This document shows positions 5,709-10,253 of a stretch of DNA of 10,253 bases, piece by piece. The notes beneath the pieces were generated by a model, which saw only the letters and a list, made by a program, of their open reading frames with translations, did not search any database and was not told the DNA's origin. The stretch's first letter is position 1, and every line of letters begins with the position of its first letter. A program made the translations under genes and the position numbers. Source of the stretch: Chlorobium sp. (GTDB taxonomy: Bacteria > Bacteroidota > Chlorobiia > Chlorobiales > Chlorobiaceae); the NCBI GenBank assembly GCA_028280025.1, contig JANQMO010000056.1, positions 1-10,253 of the forward strand. Reading direction: 5' to 3'.

Positions 5709-8700
5709 TCAGATTCCAGGTTCTCGTTCCACCGTTTCGAACATAGCCTTTATTCTGTCATCAAGCGGTTCCTGTTCGTTCAGATACTCGTAAAAGTCCT
5801 TAAAGACCAGAGGCTCCCCTCTCTTCGACTCGAACCATACCCTGACAAGCGTAACCAATCGGTCATGCCCCATAGCTTTAGAGAGGTGATAGAGGGCGAG
5901 AGCCCCTTTGCTCTCTTCCAGATACTCGATACCGTCGGCATAAAGCAACGGCGGTTCCTGATTCGGCTCGGCACCCCTGTCCTTGCCGTACTTGCGTTTC
6001 TTTTTATCGAGAATAACGGTAACGCGCTCCTCTCCGTCCCTCTGTTCGAGAAAACCGAGCGCCAATGCTTCGGGAAGCGCCGTCCAGAGCATTTCGGCCC
6101 CCTGGACGTCTGCCAGGGAACCGTTTTCAAACACCCACTGTCGGAACAGCTCCCTCGTGACGGAAAACCGGATGAAACTGACAACGTCGGCGTTGTTCCG
6201 GTCACCGAACCACCCCTCTTTCTCCGAAACGGCAATTGTATTCGCAAAGGCGTAGAATGGATCCTGATAGAAGGGTATCTCCGCTACTCGAAGCTCTGTG
6301 TAGGGATAGGCGCCGAGATTGCTTTCCAGATAGCTCACTCCTTCTTCGAGAGCCTCGCGATAGAGATCAAGATTGTAGTTGTGATCTTCTTTGTAGAGCA
6401 GGGTGACATCGGTATCCCCGATCTTCAGCACCTCGCGGGCATAGTCGGCCGAACCGACAAACCAGTGTAGGGGCGATGGTTTTTCAAGCTCGTAATGGAA
6501 GTAGCTGCGACCGTTCTCCTCCCAACGCTTCACCAGAACACCCGGAGCAAATGCCGTCTGGGTAGCGGGCGTGCTTACTGTTATCGCCCCCTTCACCAGA
6601 CCGGCGTCGATTGCCAGATAGTGCTTTTCGAGCGAAACCGGATCGTCGACCGGATCCATCCGCGAGTCGAGCATGTCGAGGCCGTTTGCCTTCCGCTCGT
6701 TGTTTTCCATCAGTTCCTTGCCCGGATCGTACCCGATGACAGGGACGGGCCGCTCCATGAACAGGCCGTTGTATGCAAGATCGGCATGCGGTTCACCCTG
6801 GGATAGCCCTTTGTAAGCCCTTCTGGAATCGATAACGAGCGTGCGGATGTCACCTGGCGCCATCGATTCGGAGAGCGCATAGACCTCCATACCGAGCACC
6901 TTGTCTGCTTCCAGCCTTTCGAGTTCCGTACCCTCCATGGTTATCGACCGTATCTGGGTGAAATAATCGGCATTGACGTAAAGCTTTTCAACCGGCTTGT
7001 CCTCAGAGTTGACGAGCGTCAGTTCGGCCCTGTAGTCAGCCGCTTGTTCCTCTGGATAGAGGTCGAGCCGGAGATCCACGGCCGTTATACGGGGAGAGGG
7101 ATATGACTTCGCCTCGCCGAAGTTTTTTTCATACATGGCGGCTTCGATGTCCTCCTGGGCGCCGGGAACATAATTACGAGCCGTATTGACCTCGGCAACG
7201 AGAAACGACTGGAGGAAAAAGAACATTGCGAGGCTCGCCAGAGAGAGCGCTACACCACCCCAGCCGAGCTCACCACGAAGCGAAAAAACCCTGCTGAATA
7301 CCCCTTTATCCAGACCCCTGTTCCAGAAACGGATACCGGCCAGAAGAAACGATATGGCGAGACAGAGCCAGAGCAGGAAATACCAGAAAGAAGAAAGCAT
7401 AAAGACTCCGTAACGGTTCATCTCCGAGAAGTCATCAAGTCCCGGAACCAGCCCATAACCGTAACGCAACTGCTCGATGATGCCGGTATCGAATGAAATC
7501 GCGATAAAGATGAAATATCCGACGCATACGACGTGCGTAAGGAAGCGGTTTCCAGTCAATCCGGCGACGAAGAACACCAGCCCGATATACAGCACGTAGG
7601 TCAGCCAGCCGAACCTGAACCCCAGAAGGTCGTTGGCGTAGACCTGCCAGTCGATGGCAAAAAATCCCTGGCCGATCTGGGCGACGACCCCCGAAAGGAA
7701 CATTGTCAGCGAAATAATCAAGGCAACACCGCACATGGCGATGTATCGCGAAAGCAGGACTACCCAGGAGGGCATCGGCGCAGCGTCGGAAACCTGCCAC
7801 AATCCGGTGGTCCTGTCCTTGAAGAACAGCTCACCCGACCAGATCATGAGCAGTATGACCATCAGAAAACCGGTATGCAGACGGGTCGAGGTCATACCGG
7901 AGGTCAGCGGCACCTGTGCACCAACGTAGTAGACCGGATTCCACAGAATCATATAGAGGAAAAACATGATGGCGACTACCATGAGCACAACCTTGAACGA
8001 TGCGGGACGCACGACATTGAAAAACTCGACCAGCGCGAAGCGGCCCAGCTTCCGGAAATGCTCCCCGATGGAAAAGAGCCTTTCGGCATGCGGCACCTCG
8101 ACATGGTGGAACGATGCGTCATGCGATGCCTGCACGAACTCTATCTTCGCCATCTTCTTCGATCCGAACGCTGCCTGGATAAAATCCCGGAAACTGAACC
8201 GGAAGTAGCTGTAGATGAGCGCAAGAAGTCCTATCCCCACCCACAGCAGGCGGTTGAAAAGCAGGATCTCGCCAATGGGAAGAAACGCACTGTTCTTCTC
8301 GGCAACTGACATACCGTCGACGATTTCCTTGGCATAGACAAAGCCGAAAGGATCGAGGATCATGATCGCGGTAATGTAGGGCGAATTGCCGCTCACCCCC
8401 TCGGCGACAAGAAAGATCAGCACGAACAGGAAAATCCCTATGTAGGAGGCCGCCATGTTGCGGAACTGAACGACACAGAAGTAACTGACCGCCGTCAGCA
8501 GGAAAATATTGGTCAGTCCGAAAAGCGCGTAGCCGTGCAGCAGTTGCAGCCATGGCACCGGGCCAAACTTTTCTGCCGGACCGACGCCGAGGTACGGCAT
8601 CATGACCATGCCAAGCACATAGGCGACAACCAGCAGGAGATTGACGGCATACGCCGCGAAAAAACGGCCCAGGAAAAATCGTTTTTCATTTATAGGAAAC

Positions 8701-8972
8701 GCGTAGAGAAACAGCGCAGTGCGCTCTTCGATATCCCGGTAAAGCGACATGCCGGTTATCATGGCGATGATGATCATGAGAATGATCCCGCCGCCCGACA
8801 GACAGACGTAGAAGATTCCAGCCCCGTTGATCAGAGCCTGGTCGTGCACATAGAAATCGTATACCGCAAGAGAGTACCAGATACCCTGGAAACACATCAT
8901 GGCAAGCATGAGCCAGGTCAGGGGACTCGCGAAGCGGGTTCGAAGCTCAAAAGGCAATATTGTTTTCATCAT
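5709..8972 (-). CDS. ABC-2 type permease fused to an M1-aminopeptidase-like (probably inactive) domain
   Basis: This 1087-residue inner-membrane protein resembles the ABC permease/M1-peptidase fusions annotated in Bacteroidota and relatives. The N-terminal part has two ABC-2-like groups of helices, about residues 17-258 and 325-595, with hydrophilic stretches between; the last helix is GGVALSLASLAMFFFLQSFLV near 572-592. The C-terminal ~480 residues form an M1-like region, predicted periplasmic: a beta-rich start (AVDLRLDLYPEEQAADYRAE), then YPYTELRVAEIPF, YAFAN at 907-911 in the place of the GxMEN motif, and RELFRQW at 940-946 in the place of HExxHQW. Both zinc-binding histidines are therefore arginines, and the third ligand is uncertain (Thr964 or Glu968 depending on alignment). 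Catalysis is unlikely. AGGAG 8 nt before the first ATG fixes the start, although a second ATG follows directly. It pairs with the ATPase at 8987-9904 (14-nt gap). What it transports or remodels is not known. Confidence 0.92.
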   Translation of the reverse strand: MMKTILPFELRTRFASPLTWLMLAMMCFQGIWYSLAVYDFYVHDQALINGAGIFYVCLSGGGIILMIIIAMITGMSLYRDIEERTALFLYAFPINEKRFFLGRFFAAYAVNLLLVVAYVLGMVMMPYLGVGPAEKFGPVPWLQLLHGYALFGLTNIFLLTAVSYFCVVQFRNMAASYIGIFLFVLIFLVAEGVSGNSPYITAIMILDPFGFVYAKEIVDGMSVAEKNSAFLPIGEILLFNRLLWVGIGLLALIYSYFRFSFRDFIQAAFGSKKMAKIEFVQASHDASFHHVEVPHAERLFSIGEHFRKLGRFALVEFFNVVRPASFKVVLMVVAIMFFLYMILWNPVYYVGAQVPLTSGMTSTRLHTGFLMVILLMIWSGELFFKDRTTGLWQVSDAAPMPSWVVLLSRYIAMCGVALIISLTMFLSGVVAQIGQGFFAIDWQVYANDLLGFRFGWLTYVLYIGLVFFVAGLTGNRFLTHVVCVGYFIFIAISFDTGIIEQLRYGYGLVPGLDDFSEMNRYGVFMLSSFWYFLLWLCLAISFLLAGIRFWNRGLDKGVFSRVFSLRGELGWGGVALSLASLAMFFFLQSFLVAEVNTARNYVPGAQEDIEAAMYEKNFGEAKSYPSPRITAVDLRLDLYPEEQAADYRAELTLVNSEDKPVEKLYVNADYFTQIRSITMEGTELERLEADKVLGMEVYALSESMAPGDIRTLVIDSRRAYKGLSQGEPHADLAYNGLFMERPVPVIGYDPGKELMENNERKANGLDMLDSRMDPVDDPVSLEKHYLAIDAGLVKGAITVSTPATQTAFAPGVLVKRWEENGRSYFHYELEKPSPLHWFVGSADYAREVLKIGDTDVTLLYKEDHNYNLDLYREALEEGVSYLESNLGAYPYTELRVAEIPFYQDPFYAFANTIAVSEKEGWFGDRNNADVVSFIRFSVTRELFRQWVFENGSLADVQGAEMLWTALPEALALGFLEQRDGEERVTVILDKKKRKYGKDRGAEPNQEPPLLYADGIEYLEESKGALALYHLSKAMGHDRLVTLVRVWFESKRGEPLVFKDFYEYLNEQEPLDDRIKAMFETVEREPGI

Positions 8973-8980
8973 ATCTGTTA

Positions 8981-8985
8981 CTCCT
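8981..8985 (-). promoter_or_regulatory. Ribosome binding site of the permease gene
   Basis: AGGAG lies 8 nt upstream of the first of two consecutive ATG codons and 1 nt after the TAA stop of the ATPase gene. It supports the ATG at 8972 as the start and termination-reinitiation between the two transporter genes. Confidence 0.75.
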
Positions 8986-8986
8986 G

Positions 8987-9904
8987 TTACGCTGTTGCTG
9001 CCATCGCGGCTTTTTGAGGATCTTCATGCCGCGAAAGAATCCGGAAGTACACGTCTTCCAGCGACGGCTCCTTCGGCTCGAATCCCTCTCCGGGGCACCC
9101 TTCCGCATCGACCGTCACCTGCAGCCTGCCCTGATGGAAATGGCTCGCGATCACCTTGTACTCCCTGCTGTACCGGTCCAGATCGTCTTTCGGTATTTCC
9201 TTCATCCACAACCTGCCCTCCAGGCTTTCTTCCATCGTCGAGGGCGCACCTTCGAGCAGTACCCGGCCGTTGCCCATGATCGCCATGTCGCTGCAGAGCG
9301 TGCTGACGTCTTCAACGATATGGGTCGAGAGAATCACGACCGTATTTTCACCGATCTCCGACAGCAGGTTGTAAAACCGGTTACGCTCGCGGGGATCGAG
9401 GCCCGCCGTCGGCTCGTCGACAATGATGAGGCGCGGCTCACCCAAGAGCGCCTGCGCTATGCCGAATCGCTGCTTCATGCCCCCGGAATACCCGCCGAGC
9501 TTTTTTTTGCGGTCTTCCCACAGATTGACTTTTTTCAGAAGTGCATCGACTTGGGCCTTGCGTTCAGAAGCCTTTGCAATGCCTTTCAAATCCGCGATAT
9601 GCAGCAAAAATTCCTCGGCCGTCAGGGAAGGATAGACGCCGAATTCCTGTGGCAGATAACCTAGTACTTTCCTCAAGGACACCGGATCTCGGGCGACATC
9701 GATGCCGTCGAACACGACCGTACCTTCGTCGGCGTCCTGCAGAGTCGCGATCGTCCTCATGAGGGTTGATTTCCCCGCCCCGTTTTCTCCAAGAAGACCG
9801 AACATGCCCTTGCCGATCGAGAGGCTCACGTCCTGCATCGCTTTCACGCCGTTCGGATACGTTTTCGAAAGGTTCTGTATCTCAAGTTTCATTGGTTCGC
9901 TCAT
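8987..9904 (-). CDS. ABC-2 type transporter ATP-binding protein
   Basis: This 305-residue cytoplasmic ATPase powers the adjacent ABC-2 permease. All nucleotide-binding motifs are present: aromatic Tyr16 (A-loop), Walker A GENGAGKST (39-47), Q-loop Gln86 in YLPQEFG, signature YSGGM (139-143), Walker B LIIVDEPTAGLD (159-170) with catalytic Glu164, and switch His195 in STHIVED. It looks fully active. After about residue 215 there is an extra C-terminal extension typical of CcmA/NatA-like ABC-2 ATPases, with the closing EPSLEDVYFRIL pattern. The ATG at 9904 is chosen because AGAGAGG lies 7 nt upstream; an in-frame ATG at 9892 (Met5) has no such site. The upstream repeat element B ends only 4 nt before the start, so expression may be influenced by that element. 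Confidence 0.95.
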   Translation of the reverse strand: MSEPMKLEIQNLSKTYPNGVKAMQDVSLSIGKGMFGLLGENGAGKSTLMRTIATLQDADEGTVVFDGIDVARDPVSLRKVLGYLPQEFGVYPSLTAEEFLLHIADLKGIAKASERKAQVDALLKKVNLWEDRKKKLGGYSGGMKQRFGIAQALLGEPRLIIVDEPTAGLDPRERNRFYNLLSEIGENTVVILSTHIVEDVSTLCSDMAIMGNGRVLLEGAPSTMEESLEGRLWMKEIPKDDLDRYSREYKVIASHFHQGRLQVTVDAEGCPGEGFEPKEPSLEDVYFRILSRHEDPQKAAMAATA

Positions 9905-9908
9905 TTAT

Positions 9909-10050
9909 GGGCCTCTCTATTAATTTGTTACGCGCCTCGATTACTTCGTTGGTCGGTGCTCGAAATCCTCATGTACTCGATGTACACTCCGGCTTCTGCG
10001 CTCCGTCCGCCTTGTACTCAAGGCGCTCACGACAATTACTAGAGGTGCCC
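9909..10050. repeat. Intergenic repeat element, copy B, with terminal inverted repeats
   Basis: A 142-bp non-coding element related to copy A (4478-4614). Its ends, 9909-9928 (starting GGGCCTCTCTATTAATTTGT) and 10032-10050 (ACAATTACTAGAGGTGCCC), are imperfect inverted repeats of about 16 matches in 20. An internal hairpin CGCCTT-GTACTC-AAGGCG occupies 10008-10025. The 31-bp core 9987-10017 matches copy A at 26 positions. It separates the receptor fragment (10131-10253) from the ABC-2 unit, and its left end contains the ribosome binding site of the ATPase gene. It is probably a dispersed non-autonomous element rather than a gene. Confidence 0.75.
9912..9918 (-). promoter_or_regulatory. Ribosome binding site of the ATPase gene, inside the repeat's terminal inverted repeat
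   Basis: AGAGAGG (minus strand) sits 7 nt before the ATG at 9904 and within the left end of element B. If the message starts upstream of the element, the other end of the element (around 10041-10050) could pair with this sequence and hide it from ribosomes. Confidence 0.5.
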
Positions 10051-10130
10051 TTATGTATGAAAAACGCTCTCCCCGCTTCGAAAACTCACAAAGCCAGGAG
10101 AATCCTTAAAAATCTGCACGTAAACAAACA

Positions 10131-10253
10131 TTACCAGTTCGCTTCAAAACCGATACCGAGACGGCGCGGAGTATTGACCCATGCAGCCCGCCCGGGAGCA
10201 CTGACGAACATAGAAATATTCGTCACACCCGTTTCATAGAAATCGTCGAGCAG
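10131..10253 (-). CDS. TonB-dependent receptor, C-terminal end only (5' part outside window)
   Basis: The last 40 codons and the TAA stop of a minus-strand gene enter from the right edge. The peptide ends NTPRRLGIGFEANW. This matches the closing beta-strand of TonB-dependent receptors, where a pattern of P-R-(x)-(x)-G-(hydrophobic)-G-(aromatic) alternates and the chain ends in an aromatic residue recognised by the BAM machinery. Compare EPRTFGVGARYSF at the end of the receptor at 1289-3454. It is therefore probably a second outer-membrane receptor placed ahead of the ABC-2 unit. The ligand and the full length cannot be seen. Between its stop and repeat element B lie about 80 bp with no clear intrinsic terminator. 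Confidence 0.75.
   Translation of the reverse strand: MLDDFYETGVTNISMFVSAPGRAAWVNTPRRLGIGFEANW

Noticed and set aside
5631..6470. 279-codon open frame on the plus strand
   Set aside because: It lies wholly opposite the permease/M1-like gene, whose frame is intact and shows recognisable domains. The plus-strand product has no family features and is an antisense shadow.
7533..8309. 258-codon plus-strand open frame rich in charged residues
   Set aside because: Antisense to the membrane part of the permease. The His/Gln/Asp-rich translation is what hydrophobic codons give on the opposite strand.
8960..9664. 234-codon plus-strand open frame
   Set aside because: Antisense to the ABC ATPase, which has every expected motif; no independent support.
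1..10253. CRISPR array, tRNA, rRNA, transposase or integrase
   Set aside because: No regularly spaced direct repeats, tRNA-like cloverleaf or recombinase frames were recognised. The two dispersed elements have inverted ends but carry no gene.

Overview
The window comes from a Gram-negative, didermic bacterium: it holds one complete TonB-dependent outer-membrane receptor and the C-terminal end of a second. Moderate GC, the look of the proteins and a family of intergenic repeats with ends of the type GGGCACCTCT...AGAGGTGCCC remind me of green sulfur bacteria (Chlorobium/Prosthecochloris relatives). That placement is from memory and is only a moderate-to-low confidence guess.

All recognisable genes lie on the minus strand, so transcription runs from right to left. 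In that order: (1) the last 40 residues of a TonB-dependent receptor (10131-10253); (2) an intergenic repeat element (copy B, 9909-10050) ending 4 nt before the next start codon; (3) a tightly packed three-gene unit: an ABC-2 type ATPase (8987-9904), a 1087-residue ABC-2 permease fused to an M1-aminopeptidase-like domain (5709-8972), and a TcmP/LCM-type SAM-dependent methyltransferase (4876-5706) starting 2 nt after the permease stop; (4) a 536-bp intergenic region with a second repeat element (copy A, 4478-4614) and an AT-only inverted repeat; (5) a second unit: a paralogous methyltransferase (3515-4339), a full-length TonB-dependent receptor (1289-3454) and an exporter-fold ABC half-transporter (1-1214, cut by the window edge within its ATPase domain).

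The arrangement reads as a small-molecule uptake and processing locus. The outer-membrane receptors would take up a ligand too large or scarce for porins. The exporter-fold ABC protein, a class that includes the siderophore importers YbtPQ and IrtAB as well as true exporters, would move it or a product across the inner membrane. The two methyltransferases would modify the ligand or a small molecule related to it. The ABC-2/M1-like complex is the unusual part: the zinc-binding HExxH of M1 peptidases reads RELFR here, and the GxMEN-like motif reads YAFAN, so the periplasmic domain is probably a pseudo-peptidase used for binding rather than catalysis. I found no biosynthetic enzymes, regulators, RNA genes, CRISPR arrays or transposases in the window. 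The ligand cannot be named from this sequence.
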